Source of the DNA: Myxococcales bacterium
GTDB taxonomy: Bacteria; Myxococcota_A; Polyangia; Nannocystales; Nannocystaceae
Assembly (NCBI GenBank): GCA_020633315.1
Contig: JACKDV010000006.1
Coordinates: 248,001-312,000, forward strand
Reading direction: 5' to 3'
DNA length: 64,000 nt
The notes under the pieces were generated by a model. That model worked only from the letters and a program-made list of their open reading frames with translations. It searched no databases and was not told the origin of the DNA. Position 1 is the first letter of the stretch; each line of letters opens with the position of its first letter. Positions 26,442 through 38,272 of this stretch are shown piece after piece. Position numbers and translations under genes: made by a program.

Positions 26442-26723
26442 ATGCCCTACGTCGAGTACGCCTGCGAGGGACGCCTGCTGTTCCGCACCGAGACGACCGA
26501 GGGAGCACAGTTCGTGCCGCGCGTGCACGAGATCGTCGTCATCGACGACACGCCCTACCAGGTGGTCGATGTGGAGTACTGGGCCCGCCGCATGGGCGCC
26601 ACCGATCGCCGCTTCGTGTGGCCCACCGTCTACGTGATCCCCGTGCCCACCGACGAGTGGGAGCGCCGCCTCGAGCGACGCAACAGCCGACCCGACCACG
26701 GAAAGCCACCCATCCGCTACTAG
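26442..26723 (+). CDS. Small hypothetical protein
   Basis: A 93-residue protein beginning MPYVEYACEGRLLFR. Predicted strands alternate through residues 1-70 (HEIVVIDDTPYQVVDVEYWARR), and the C-terminus is basic and polar (RRLERRNSRPDHGKPP). No signal, membrane segment or known motif is seen; the size and strand order would suit a small beta-barrel. It lies 7 nt before the acyltransferase gene and is probably in one transcript with it. I do not recognise the family. Confidence 0.6.
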   Translation: MPYVEYACEGRLLFRTETTEGAQFVPRVHEIVVIDDTPYQVVDVEYWARRMGATDRRFVWPTVYVIPVPTDEWERRLERRNSRPDHGKPPIRY

Positions 26724-26730
26724 GCTGGCC

Positions 26731-27612
26731 ATGCCTCCCTTGCTGCGCTCCAAGCGTCTGTCCATGGACCTGCTGCGCCCGCTGCTGCCGGCGAAGGAGT
26801 GGGAGCGCGTGCAGGCCTACCCCGTGCACGACGTGGGCTTCGGCACCGACGCCTTCGGCACCCGCCGCGAGCTGCTGGGCTTCGCCTACGCGCTGGGCTA
26901 CTGGCTGCACCGCCACTACTTCCGGGTGGTGTCGGCCGGCCACGAGCACATCCCCGCCACGGGCGGCGGGGTGGTGGTGGGCAACCACAGCGGCGTGCTG
27001 CCCTTCGACGGGATGATGGTGGGGGCCGACGTGTTCCGCTTCACCGAGCCCCCCCGCCTGGTGCGCTACATGGTGGACTACTTCGTCTACCAGATGCCCT
27101 TCGTGGGCGCGTTCTTCCGCGGCGTGGGGCAGATGCCGGGCACCCGCCGCAACTTCGACGGCCTCATCGAGGAGGGTCACCTGGTGGGGATCTTCCCCGA
27201 GGGGGCCGAGGCGCTGGGCAAGCTGGCCGAGCGCCGCTACGAGCTGCTGCCCTTCACCCACGGCCACGTGGAGCTCGCCGCGCGCCACCGGGTGCCGGTG
27301 CTGCCCTTCGGCCTGGTGGGCGCCGAGGAGCAGCAGACCATGGTGGCCGACCTGCGCCCGCTGGCCAAGGCGCTGCGGCTGCCCTACTTCCCCGTGACCA
27401 CCACCTTCCCGTGGCTGGGGCCGCTGGGGCTGCTGCCCCGGCCCTCGCGCTACTTCATCCACTACGGGCCGCCGCTCGAGATCGATCCCGACGCGCTGCG
27501 CAGCATCGAGATCCGACGCCGCGAGGTCGAGCGGGTGCGCGACGCGGTGGCCGAGCAGATCCGCCTGGGGCAGGCCGCCCGGCGGGCCATGAGAGGGGAG
27601 TCGTCCCGATGA
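26731..27612 (+). CDS. PlsC-like lysophospholipid acyltransferase family protein
   Basis: A 293-residue protein. Acyltransferase blocks are visible: GGVVVGNHSGVLPFDGMMV (catalytic His with a downstream Asp), FFRGVGQMPGTRRNFDGLIE, GIFPEGAEA, and VPVLPFGLVG. The His-Asp spacing is longer than the common Hx4D and matches the NHSG-LP-DG subgroup. It probably acylates a lipid at the inner membrane. Its stop overlaps the epimerase-like gene by 4 nt (ATGA), so the two form a unit, possibly in lipid or glycolipid synthesis. The start is ATG 26731, close to the preceding small gene. Confidence 0.82.
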   Translation: MPPLLRSKRLSMDLLRPLLPAKEWERVQAYPVHDVGFGTDAFGTRRELLGFAYALGYWLHRHYFRVVSAGHEHIPATGGGVVVGNHSGVLPFDGMMVGADVFRFTEPPRLVRYMVDYFVYQMPFVGAFFRGVGQMPGTRRNFDGLIEEGHLVGIFPEGAEALGKLAERRYELLPFTHGHVELAARHRVPVLPFGLVGAEEQQTMVADLRPLAKALRLPYFPVTTTFPWLGPLGLLPRPSRYFIHYGPPLEIDPDALRSIEIRRREVERVRDAVAEQIRLGQAARRAMRGESSR

Positions 27613-28664
27613 GCCGCGACCGAGCGGGCCCCGTGGGCCTGGCCAACGATGACGGACACGAGTCCGGGCACGAGCCCGGCACCCTGCGCGCGGGCAAGCG
27701 CCGCATCTTCATCGCCGGCGCGCGGCGACGCGTGGCCGTGCACCTCATCGAGCGGCTGATCGCCGACCCCGACGTGGAGGTGATCCTCGCCGTCGATCGC
27801 GGGGCCTGCCCCCCCACCCTGCTCGGCTGCGATCCCGATCGCTTCGTGTTCTCCTCGGCCGACCTCAGCCGCCGCCGCCAGGTGGACAACCTGTTCCTGC
27901 TCGACCAATTCCGCGGCCGGCGCTTCGACACCGTGCTGCACCTGGCCTTCCAGGGCAACCCGCACGGCTACAACTTCAAGAGCCACGAGTTCAACGTCAA
28001 CGCGGCCCAGCACCTGCTCGAGGCCAGCCTGCGCCACGGAGTGGACAAGTACATCTTCCTGTCGAGCGACGCGGTCTACCGGCTGGGCCCGCGCAACGAC
28101 TACAAGGTGCGCGAGGACGCCGAGCTCAACCTCGACCCCAGCGCGCACCCCATCCTGCGCGACACCCTCGACGCCGAGTTCATCTGCCGCGCCAAGATGG
28201 ACGACCCCCACTGCGAGGTGATGGTGATCCGCCCCAGCGGCGTGTTCGGGGGCGGCGTGATCTCGGGGATCAACCTGCTGTTCGAGTCCAACCCTCCCGT
28301 GCTGCCGGTGGGCTTCGACCCCATGGTCAACCCCACCACCAAGGAGCGGCTGTCTCGCGACCTGATGCTCGCGATCTCGCTGCACGGCAAGGGCGTGTTC
28401 AACGTGGCCGGCAGCACCATCGGCCCGCTCAGCCGCTTCCTCGAGGAGCGGGGGATCAAGCCCATCCGAGTGCCCGGCGTGGCGCTCAAGGCCTTCAACC
28501 GCGTGCAGCGGACCCTGGGCATGACCCGCTACCACGCCGGCTTCCACCCCAAGCGCCTCTACTACAGCCTGGTGCTCGACGACGCGAAGTTCGAACGCAT
28601 GTTCCGGGCCAACGCGCACCGGGTGCTCGGGCTCGGGCGCGGCGGCGACGAGCTCGAGGACTGA
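27609..28664 (+). CDS. NAD-dependent epimerase/dehydratase-like (extended SDR)
   Basis: A 351-residue protein. After about 30 polar residues it shows a Rossmann start (RIFIAGARRRVAVHLIERLI), in which the usual GxxGxxG is degenerate (GARRRVA). Later blocks are typical: DTVLHLAFQGNPHG, the FNVNAAQHLLEASLRHGVDK helix, YIFLSSDAVYRLG, and MVIRPSGVFGGGV. A Tyr-Lys catalytic pair in the normal YxxxK position is not obvious, so it may be an atypical or non-catalytic member. Translationally coupled to the acyltransferase gene. Confidence 0.75.
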   Translation: MSRDRAGPVGLANDDGHESGHEPGTLRAGKRRIFIAGARRRVAVHLIERLIADPDVEVILAVDRGACPPTLLGCDPDRFVFSSADLSRRRQVDNLFLLDQFRGRRFDTVLHLAFQGNPHGYNFKSHEFNVNAAQHLLEASLRHGVDKYIFLSSDAVYRLGPRNDYKVREDAELNLDPSAHPILRDTLDAEFICRAKMDDPHCEVMVIRPSGVFGGGVISGINLLFESNPPVLPVGFDPMVNPTTKERLSRDLMLAISLHGKGVFNVAGSTIGPLSRFLEERGIKPIRVPGVALKAFNRVQRTLGMTRYHAGFHPKRLYYSLVLDDAKFERMFRANAHRVLGLGRGGDELED

Positions 28665-28675
28665 GCACGAACGTT

Positions 28676-28909
28676 TGCTTCAGCGACCTCGCCAAGCGAA
28701 ACTTCGAACGCGGCATCGAGCAGGGTCTCGAACGCGGGCAGCTGTCGGGGCGAGTGGGCTCGCTGCTGTCGTTCTTGGAAGCACGGGGCCTCCGGCTGCG
28801 AAGGCGCGATCGCCAGCGGATCCTCGAGTGCCGCGATCCTGCAACCCTCGACCGCTGGATCGAGCGGGCGGCAACCGCCGACCGCATCGCCGAGATCCTC
28901 GAACGATAG
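28676..28909 (+). pseudogene. C-terminal remnant of a nuclease/transposase-like (Rpn-type) protein
   Basis: In the frame ending at TAG 28907-28909 the sequence reads FERGIEQGLERGQ, LSFLEARGLRLRRRDRQ and ILECRDPATLDRWIERAA. This is the Gly-Arg repeat helix and C-terminal module found at the end of many PD-(D/E)XK (Rpn/DUF4351-like) proteins common in myxobacteria. The N-terminal nuclease domain is absent and there is no suitable start codon. It is 11 nt past the epimerase gene stop, so it is a fragment left by deletion. Confidence 0.6.
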
Positions 28910-28985
28910 CGAGGCCGGGCTCGATCCGAGGGCGGGGCCGCGGGCCATGGGCACCCGGCTCCGGGTTGCGCTAGGGTCGGCGCCG

Positions 28986-30506
28986 ATGAGCGGCGATCCC
29001 GACGCGGTGGTCATCGGCTCGGGCCCCAACGGGCTCGTGGCGGCGTGCGTGCTCGCCCGCGCCGGCCTCCACACGCTGGTGCTCGAGGCCCACCCCGATC
29101 GCCCCGGCGGCGCGGTGGGCTCGGTCCAGAGCACGCGCCCCGGCTTCGTGCACGACGTGGGCGCGGCGTTCTTCCCCTGGGGCACGCTGAGCCCGGCCTT
29201 TCGCGAGCTCGACCTGGTCGGCCACGGCCTGCAGTGGTGCGAGGCGGAGCTCGAGAGCTGCCACCCCGCCCCCGACGGCAGCTTCGCGGTGATCAGCCGC
29301 GACCACGAGGTGTCGGCCCGCAACTTCGGCAGCCCCACCGACGGCGATGCCTGGCGCCGCATCGCCCGCTGGTACGCCAGCATCGAGCCGCACCTGCTCC
29401 CGCTGCTGATGGAGACCTTCCCCGCGGTCCGCCCCATGCTGCGGCTGTTGCCCCTGAACCTGCTCAAGGTGGCCAGCGTGTTCCTGTCGCGAGGCCGCGG
29501 GCTGAGCGAGCGATGGTTCCGAAGCGAGGCCGCCCGCCGGGTGCTCCCCGGCCTGGCCCTCCACGTGGACGTGGGCCCCGACGACTGGTTCGGCGCGGCG
29601 CTGGGCTTCATGCTCGGCATGACCGCGACCACCGGCGGCTACGTGGTGCCACGCGGCGGCGCCCAGTCGATCGCCGACGCCCTGGTGCGGGTCCTCGAGG
29701 CCAACGGCGGCCGGCTGCGGCTGGGCGCCCGCGTGGAGCGCATCGTCACCCACGACGGTCGCGCGGCCGCGGTGCGCCTGGCCGACGGTGAGGAGATCGC
29801 GGTCCGTCGCGCGGTGCTGGCCGACACCGGCGCGCCCTCGCTGTGGCTCGACCTCGTCGAGCGCGAGCACATCCCCGGCCGCCTGGTCGAGCTGGGCCAG
29901 CGCTACCCCCGGGGCTGGGGCACCTTCAAGGTGGACTGGGCCCTGTCCACACTGGTGCCCTGGGCGGTCGAGCCCGCCCGCCGCAGCGCGGTGGTGCACG
30001 CCGGCGACAGCCTGGACGACCTCAGCCGCTTCACCGCGCAGGTGCGACGCGGCGAGCTGCCCGACAATCCCTACCTGGTGGTGGGTCAGCAGAGCCTGGC
30101 CGATCCCACCCGCGCGCCCGCGGGGCACCACACCCTGTGGGCCTACTCCCGCGTGCCCCCGCGCCCGGAGGGAGGCTGGGCCGCCCACGCCGAGTCCTTC
30201 GCCGATCGCGTGGAGGCTCGCCTCGAGGGCCTGGCCCCCGGCTTCCGCCAGACGATCCTCGCCCGCGCCGTGGTGACCCCGCGCGAGCTCGAGGCCATGG
30301 ACGCCAACCTCGTGGGCGGCGACCTGGGCGGGGGCTCCAACGCCTGGCACCGCCAGCTCCTGTTCCGCCCCGCGTTCCCCTACTTCCGCTACCGCATGCC
30401 GGTGGAGCGCCTCTACCTGTGCTCGAGCTACGCCCACCCCGGCGCGGGCGTGCACGGCATGTGTGGCTACAACGCGGCCCGCATCGCGCTACGCGACTGC
30501 GAGTAG
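28986..30506 (+). CDS. Phytoene-desaturase-like FAD-dependent oxidoreductase
   Basis: A 506-residue flavoprotein. The dinucleotide motif is AVVIGSGPNGLVAACVLARAG, followed by VLEAHPDRPGGAV. The second FAD-binding segment is near the C-terminus (RLYLCSSYAHPGAGVHGMCG). PRGGAQSIADALVRVLEANGG matches the family of carotenoid desaturases and related NAD(P)/FAD oxidoreductases. No other carotenoid gene is nearby, so the substrate is uncertain. ATG 28986 places the nucleotide fold at residue 7. Confidence 0.88.
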   Translation: MSGDPDAVVIGSGPNGLVAACVLARAGLHTLVLEAHPDRPGGAVGSVQSTRPGFVHDVGAAFFPWGTLSPAFRELDLVGHGLQWCEAELESCHPAPDGSFAVISRDHEVSARNFGSPTDGDAWRRIARWYASIEPHLLPLLMETFPAVRPMLRLLPLNLLKVASVFLSRGRGLSERWFRSEAARRVLPGLALHVDVGPDDWFGAALGFMLGMTATTGGYVVPRGGAQSIADALVRVLEANGGRLRLGARVERIVTHDGRAAAVRLADGEEIAVRRAVLADTGAPSLWLDLVEREHIPGRLVELGQRYPRGWGTFKVDWALSTLVPWAVEPARRSAVVHAGDSLDDLSRFTAQVRRGELPDNPYLVVGQQSLADPTRAPAGHHTLWAYSRVPPRPEGGWAAHAESFADRVEARLEGLAPGFRQTILARAVVTPRELEAMDANLVGGDLGGGSNAWHRQLLFRPAFPYFRYRMPVERLYLCSSYAHPGAGVHGMCGYNAARIALRDCE

Positions 30507-30537
30507 CCTGGCCGCGGCACCACGAGCCACGCGGCGC

Positions 30538-31962
30538 TCACTGGGGGAACCACTCCACCAGCGCCACGAGCAGGCGGCTGGCCCAGGCCGCCTCGTTGTG
30601 CGGTGCCCCCGGATCCCACGCGTAGAAGAGATCGTCGCCGTCCACCCAGCCCTGACCGCGCAGCGCATCCGCGAAGCGGACGTTGCCGCAGTAGTTGTCC
30701 GAGTCTCCGTCGGGACAGCCGGTGCCCTCGCTGCCCCCGCTGTCCACGTAGACCCGCAGCCCCAGCGGCGGATCGTCGAGGTACAGCTCGTCGATGGTGG
30801 GGTTGTCCAGCCCGAAGGTCCCCCAGTCGATGGTGCCCGACATCGACGCCACCTGGTCGAAGACCCCTCGGTGACGCAGCCCGATGTACAGGCTCACCAG
30901 CCCTCCCAGCGACGAGCCCATCACCCCCACCCGGCTCGGATCGGCCGAGACCGGATAGCGGGCCTCCACGAAGGGCTTGATCCCGTCCACCAGGAAGTCG
31001 GCGTACTCGTCGGCCTGGCCGCCCACCACGTTCATGCCGTCGATCACGTCGGTGACCGGCGTGTACTCCTCGAAGCGCGCGGGCGTGTTGTCGATGCCCA
31101 CCACCACCATCGGGGCCAGGGTGCCGTCGCCGATGGCGACGTCGAGGGTCTCGCTCACCCGCCAGCCGCCGAAGAAGGCATCGGGCGAGAACAGGTTCTG
31201 GCCGTCGTGCATGTAGAGCACGGGCAGCTCCGCCTCGCCGAGCGCCCCCGCGGGCAGGTACACGGTGACGGTGCGGGGCTCGAGCGCCCCCGCGCCCTGG
31301 TCGAAGCCCGGCCAGCGCTCGTGATGGCTGCGATCGGGCACCGCGTCGATCTGCGAGTACTCCCCGAACTCGTCCCAGCCAAAGCGCCGGGCCAGCGGAT
31401 CGGCGAAGAATTCCTCGCCGCCCCGCACCAGCTTGTACAGCCCCTGCGGCGGCGCGGGCAGCTCGACGATCGCATAGGAGAAGCCCAGCCCCGGCACCGG
31501 CTCGACCAGCGGGTGCTCGTCGGCCACCCACTCGTTGAAGTCCCCGGCCACCGACAGCTCGTCCCCCGGCACGCCCAGGTGTGCCACGCACAGCGTGCTG
31601 CCCTCCACCCCGGGCAGGCCGTGCTCGCCGTAGCTCTGGTCCCGCACGAATTGCTCGACCATCGCCTCGCGCATGGCCGCATCGGCGTCTGGCAGCTCTG
31701 CCACCAGCATCTCGAGCTGCTCGCAGTCGCCCACGCCCATCGGGGGCAGATCGCCCGGCATCCCCGTCTCTGCCGCGGTGGTGTCGGGATCGCCCTCGGT
31801 GGTCCCGGGCTGGCCGGTCTCGCCCGCCGTGGGCAGCGGCACCGTGGTCGCGTCCTGGCCCCCGCTGCTGCCCGACTCCGCCGCCGGAGCGCCATCGTCG
31901 CCCCCGCAGCCGAGCCCCAGCCAAGCGCCACAAACCCCCACCAGCACGCCAATTCGACGCAT
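30538..31962 (-). CDS. Secreted esterase-D/enterochelin-esterase-like lipoprotein
   Basis: A 474-residue protein. The signal peptide ends at GLGC (Cys19), then a Gly/Thr/Pro linker to about residue 75. An Ig-like sugar-binding-type domain (ELSVAGDFNEWVADEHPL) precedes the alpha/beta-hydrolase fold: VTVYLPAGALGE, LPVLYMHDGQNLFSP, the nucleophile elbow GVMGSSLGGLVS, and a His near the end (DPGAPHNEAAWASRL). It is likely a surface-anchored esterase acting on an acylated substrate; siderophore hydrolysis is one known job of the family. ATG 31962 is the start that supplies the signal peptide. Confidence 0.85.
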   Translation of the reverse strand: MRRIGVLVGVCGAWLGLGCGGDDGAPAAESGSSGGQDATTVPLPTAGETGQPGTTEGDPDTTAAETGMPGDLPPMGVGDCEQLEMLVAELPDADAAMREAMVEQFVRDQSYGEHGLPGVEGSTLCVAHLGVPGDELSVAGDFNEWVADEHPLVEPVPGLGFSYAIVELPAPPQGLYKLVRGGEEFFADPLARRFGWDEFGEYSQIDAVPDRSHHERWPGFDQGAGALEPRTVTVYLPAGALGEAELPVLYMHDGQNLFSPDAFFGGWRVSETLDVAIGDGTLAPMVVVGIDNTPARFEEYTPVTDVIDGMNVVGGQADEYADFLVDGIKPFVEARYPVSADPSRVGVMGSSLGGLVSLYIGLRHRGVFDQVASMSGTIDWGTFGLDNPTIDELYLDDPPLGLRVYVDSGGSEGTGCPDGDSDNYCGNVRFADALRGQGWVDGDDLFYAWDPGAPHNEAAWASRLLVALVEWFPQ

Positions 31963-32150
31963 CGGCGCGGAGGATAGCAACCAAAGCCGGCCTCGTCCGT
32001 CTCCATGGTGCGCCGGCCCTCGCCGGCCCGCTCCCATGCTGACGCTCACCATCGTGACCTTCCTGCTGGCCCGGCGCCGCCGCAACGCCTGACCGGCGCT
32101 CGTCGCCGCTCGCCCCTCGCCGAGCCAGGCCCCGGCTGCACGCGACGAGC

Positions 32151-33347
32151 CTAGCTGGCCACGCGCAGCGCGGGTCGAGCCACGCGAGCGTCCTGCCCCG
32201 ACATCTCGGCGTAGAGCTCGAACAGCCGCTCGAAGTGCCCGTCCATCGTCCCGATGCGACGAGCCGCCACCGTGCAGGCGCTGCGCAGCTGGCCACGGTC
32301 CCGCGCCAGCAGCCGCAGGATCGCGCGGCTGCACGACTCGGCGTCGCCGGCCGCGTAGCTCTCGGCGTACCCCGGCCCGGCCAGCGCCGCGGCCCCGCCT
32401 CGGTCCGGCACGATGATCGGCACCCCCGAGCAGATCGACTCCGCCACCACCAGCCCGTAGGTCTCGGCCGCCGAGCCGTGCAGCAGCCCGTCGGCGCTCG
32501 CCATCGCGGCGGCCATCGCCTCGCGCGAGCCCACGTAGCCGGCCAGGTGCACCCCAGGGACCCTGGCGATCTGCCGCTTGATGCTGCGCTCCATCGCCCC
32601 GCGGCCGAACAGCACCAGGCCCATCGGACGCTGCCGCGCGGCCTGACGGAAGCCCTCGAGCATCGTGGGCACGCGCTTCTCCGGATCGAGGCGGCTGACG
32701 CTGATCAGCAGATCGGCGTCGGGGCCCAGGCCGCAATCGGCCAGCAGCCGCGCGCGCACCTGCTCGTCACGGTGCGCCGGCGAGAAGCCCCGCTTGTCGA
32801 TGCCAAAGGGCACCACGCGCGCGCCGGTCACCCCGTGCTCCTCGATGCGACGACCGAGCCAGCTCCCGCTGACCACGGTGGCGTCGTAGCCGGCCGCGAG
32901 GCGCCGCAGCCCCGACCAGATCGGCCGCGCCCAGCGATCGACGCGCGCGAAGCCCAGGCGCGGGGCCAGGAAGGTCTCGGGCCACACGGCCACCGGATCG
33001 GTGTGGAAGACGAACGCCTTCTTGGCGCGACCCTGCCACTTGGCCACCGCCCAGCCGCCGCCCAGCGGCGACGAGCCCTCCACCACGTCGGCGTCCTCGC
33101 GATCGAGGACCTCGTGGATCGCCCGCGAGCGCGTGAACAGGCCGTAGCGATTGTCGAAGGGCGAGCGCGGGCCCTTGACCCACACGATGCGGCCGCCCTC
33201 CACCTTGTCCTCGCGATCGTGGTAGCCGGGCGCCACGATCACCACCTCGTGACCCGCCCGCGCGGCCGCGGCCAGCTTGTGATGGACATAGGTCCTCACG
33301 CCACCACCGCGCTCGGAGTAGGATTCGGAGACGTCGACGATCTTCAC
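32151..33347 (-). CDS. GT4-family glycosyltransferase
   Basis: A 398-residue GT-B enzyme. It has the N-terminal DVSESYSERGGGVRTYVHHKL donor/acceptor loop, LLISVSRLDPEKRVPTMLEG at the start of the C-lobe, and the E-x7-E region SAAETYGLVVAESICSGVPI. It probably adds a sugar, often mannose or a hexose, to a lipid-linked acceptor at the cytoplasmic face. GTG 33347 begins exactly at the first strand (VKIVDVSES); the open frame upstream is low-complexity. It is divergent from the kinase-TPR gene, with a palindrome between them. Confidence 0.87.
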   Translation of the reverse strand: MKIVDVSESYSERGGGVRTYVHHKLAAAARAGHEVVIVAPGYHDREDKVEGGRIVWVKGPRSPFDNRYGLFTRSRAIHEVLDREDADVVEGSSPLGGGWAVAKWQGRAKKAFVFHTDPVAVWPETFLAPRLGFARVDRWARPIWSGLRRLAAGYDATVVSGSWLGRRIEEHGVTGARVVPFGIDKRGFSPAHRDEQVRARLLADCGLGPDADLLISVSRLDPEKRVPTMLEGFRQAARQRPMGLVLFGRGAMERSIKRQIARVPGVHLAGYVGSREAMAAAMASADGLLHGSAAETYGLVVAESICSGVPIIVPDRGGAAALAGPGYAESYAAGDAESCSRAILRLLARDRGQLRSACTVAARRIGTMDGHFERLFELYAEMSGQDARVARPALRVAS

Positions 33348-33372
33348 GATTCTGGCCGTATGAGCAGGTGAG

Positions 33373-33393
33373 CATTGCGCCAGCGGCGCAATG
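33373..33393. promoter_or_regulatory. Palindrome in divergent promoter region
   Basis: A 9-bp perfect inverted repeat (33373-33381 with 33385-33393, loop AGC) begins 26 nt upstream of the glycosyltransferase GTG. It may be an operator or a leader hairpin. The rest of the 288-nt gap (33348-33635) shows no gene and only GC-rich sequence. A GGGAGG ribosome site lies just before the kinase ATG. Confidence 0.4.
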
Positions 33394-33635
33394 GGGCGGA
33401 CGCTCGGGTCCGAGGGCGGTAGTCCACGCAGGGGCCGGTCCGGATCCATGCCGATGCACCCATGGCGGCCGACCTCGCTCACGGGCGCGCCGGCCCGGCC
33501 AAGCCCGCGAGATCGATGGAATCGAGCCCGACCCAGCGAGCGGCCGAGGGGGCATCGGCGCAGTGGGGATGCCATCCGAGATCAGAGAGAATCCCCACGC
33601 CCCTCGCGCGTGAGGTACTCCGGGAGGTGCTCGCC

Positions 33636-36476
<2,841 letters not shown>

Positions 36477-36488
36477 TGGCCCGCCGCC

Positions 36489-37382
36489 TCAGCCGGGGAA
36501 CCAGCCCACGAGCACGTCGGCGATGATCAGGCTGGGCACCGTGAGCGGACCCGGCCCCGGCTGCTCGCGCTCGAGCACGAGGTCCACGAATTCCACGGTG
36601 GCCACGCCCTCGCTGCCGGAGGGCACCACGTCGACGATCACGGTGCCCGCGGTGGGCCGCCAGGTCTCGTCCACCTGCACCCCGGGCACGGGCACGTCCT
36701 GGCACTCGCCGGCGGTCACCTGCTGCCCGGCCCGGGCCTCGAGGGTCAGCGCGGGATCGGTGGCCTCGTACTCGGCGTGCACGGGCATGCCCGAGGCCAC
36801 CGCGTCGGCCACCAGACCGTCGTCGACCACGAGCAGCACGGCCTGGGTGTCGGCCGCGTCGTAGCCGTAGACGACCATGTCGGAGCAGCCGCCCGCCTCG
36901 CTCAGGCCCGCCTCGAAGCCAGGGGCCAGGGCGCCCTCGCAGAAGCCCAGCTCGGGCGGCGGCACGCCCACGCACTCGCCGTCGGTGGTGCACACGCCCT
37001 CGTGCTCGGGGGAGCTGCACTCGGGATCGCCCTCGGGGCACATCATGCACGCATCGCCGCACGCGTGGTCGCTGCAGTCGTAGACGCAGGCGTCGCTCGA
37101 GCACGACCACTCGCCCTCGATGCACTCGCAGGCCACGCAATCGGCGTGATCGATGGGCGGGCAGGTCTCGGGGCCGTCGCTGCCCTCGGTCTGGCCGCCG
37201 GAGTCGGAGCCGCTGCCCTGGCTGGTCATGCCGTCGGTCTGGCCGCCCTCCGAGGACTCGGCGGAGCCCTCGTCGTCGGTCTCGAGGCCGACGGTCTTGG
37301 GATCGACGCAGCCGGGGAGCAAGCAGGCGCCCAGCAGCAGGGCGAGGAGGTCACGGGCTCGATAGGAGAAGCAAGGAGTCAT
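36489..37382 (-). CDS. Cys-rich lipoprotein of unknown function
   Basis: A 297-residue protein with a signal peptide ending in LLPGC (Cys25), a Ser/Gly/Gln/Thr linker, and a Cys-dense segment (CPPIDHADCVACECIEGEWS, CVYDCSDHACGDACMMC) typical of disulfide-rich myxobacterial surface proteins. The C-terminal 150 residues are beta-rich with few Cys (TVIVDVVPSGSEGVATVEFV), possibly a sandwich domain. It is convergent with the kinase-TPR gene (12-nt gap). It probably faces the outside of the cell. Confidence 0.7.
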   Translation of the reverse strand: MTPCFSYRARDLLALLLGACLLPGCVDPKTVGLETDDEGSAESSEGGQTDGMTSQGSGSDSGGQTEGSDGPETCPPIDHADCVACECIEGEWSCSSDACVYDCSDHACGDACMMCPEGDPECSSPEHEGVCTTDGECVGVPPPELGFCEGALAPGFEAGLSEAGGCSDMVVYGYDAADTQAVLLVVDDGLVADAVASGMPVHAEYEATDPALTLEARAGQQVTAGECQDVPVPGVQVDETWRPTAGTVIVDVVPSGSEGVATVEFVDLVLEREQPGPGPLTVPSLIIADVLVGWFPG

Positions 37383-37426
37383 GCCCGTAGGTGTCCGCCC
37401 CCCTCGCCGTCCGTCACCCCCCGGGC

Positions 37427-38272
37427 TCACTTTCTCGGCGAGGGTGCGGCGCAGGCCTCGTCGACCCGCTCGGCCAGCGGCGAGCCGGGGTGGGCGCGGT
37501 GGAAGGTCGCGGCCCGCGAGGAGCGATCGGCATCGCCTCGTCGACAGCGTGCGATGACCTCGATGGCCTCGCGCTCCGGGGCGAGCAGGCCGTGCTCGAA
37601 GCGGCGGCGGTGCTCCGCCGTCGTGGCCAGCGCGGCCGCCTCGTCGCCCTGGGCGAGCGAGCGCCAGGCGCTGGCCACGAGCTCGCGCTCGATCGCCAGG
37701 GTGGACGACGGCTCGTCGCTCGGCTCGTCGACGTGCACGGAGGGGCTCGGCGTGGACGCGGATGGACCGAGGGGCCCGGACGACACGCGGGACCCGGACG
37801 GCACGCGGGCCCCGGGCTCGGCTGGCTCGGCGGTCGAGCCCGCAGGGGAGCCCTCGGCCTCGGCCGATCCGGCGGCCGGCGGCGCGACCGAGGCCCCGCC
37901 CTTCGAGCGCGAGGTGGCCCGCGGCCTCGCAGCTCCTTCGACCTCGTCGACACCGCCCTGCATCACCGCGGCATCCGACGTGGCCTCGAGCCGCCGACGC
38001 TCCGCTCGCAGGCCCCCTTGCTGCCAGGCGATCACCAGCACGGCCGCCGCGGCCACGCCGAAGACCGCCCAGCCGAGCACGCGACGATCCGCTCGCCGCG
38101 GCACGGCGGCCCGTCGCGGCCGGGCCGCGACGGGAGCCTCCTCGGCCCCCACCACCGACCAGATCCGATCCTCGACCTCGGCCGGGATCTCCTCGGCGCG
38201 GCGATAGTCGGCGAGCAGCTCGCGGAGCTGGGGCGACAGCGGCTGGGGCGGGCGGACGCGGGGCTCGGTCAT
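37427..38272 (-). CDS. Single-pass membrane protein, probable anti-sigma-type partner
   Basis: A 281-residue protein with an N-terminal cytosolic helical region (PQLRELLADYRRAEEIPAEV), one membrane helix (RRVLGWAVFGVAAAAVLVIAW, about residues 64-84), a Ser/Pro/Gly-rich linker, and a C-terminal helical domain (ELVASAWRSLAQGDEAAALA). Its ATG overlaps the sigma factor stop by 4 nt. That coupling, and the topology, are what is expected of an anti-sigma factor or sigma-linked membrane sensor. No zinc-binding HxxxCxxC anti-sigma motif is seen, so the role is inferred from context. Confidence 0.65.
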   Translation of the reverse strand: MTEPRVRPPQPLSPQLRELLADYRRAEEIPAEVEDRIWSVVGAEEAPVAARPRRAAVPRRADRRVLGWAVFGVAAAAVLVIAWQQGGLRAERRRLEATSDAAVMQGGVDEVEGAARPRATSRSKGGASVAPPAAGSAEAEGSPAGSTAEPAEPGARVPSGSRVSSGPLGPSASTPSPSVHVDEPSDEPSSTLAIERELVASAWRSLAQGDEAAALATTAEHRRRFEHGLLAPEREAIEVIARCRRGDADRSSRAATFHRAHPGSPLAERVDEACAAPSPRK

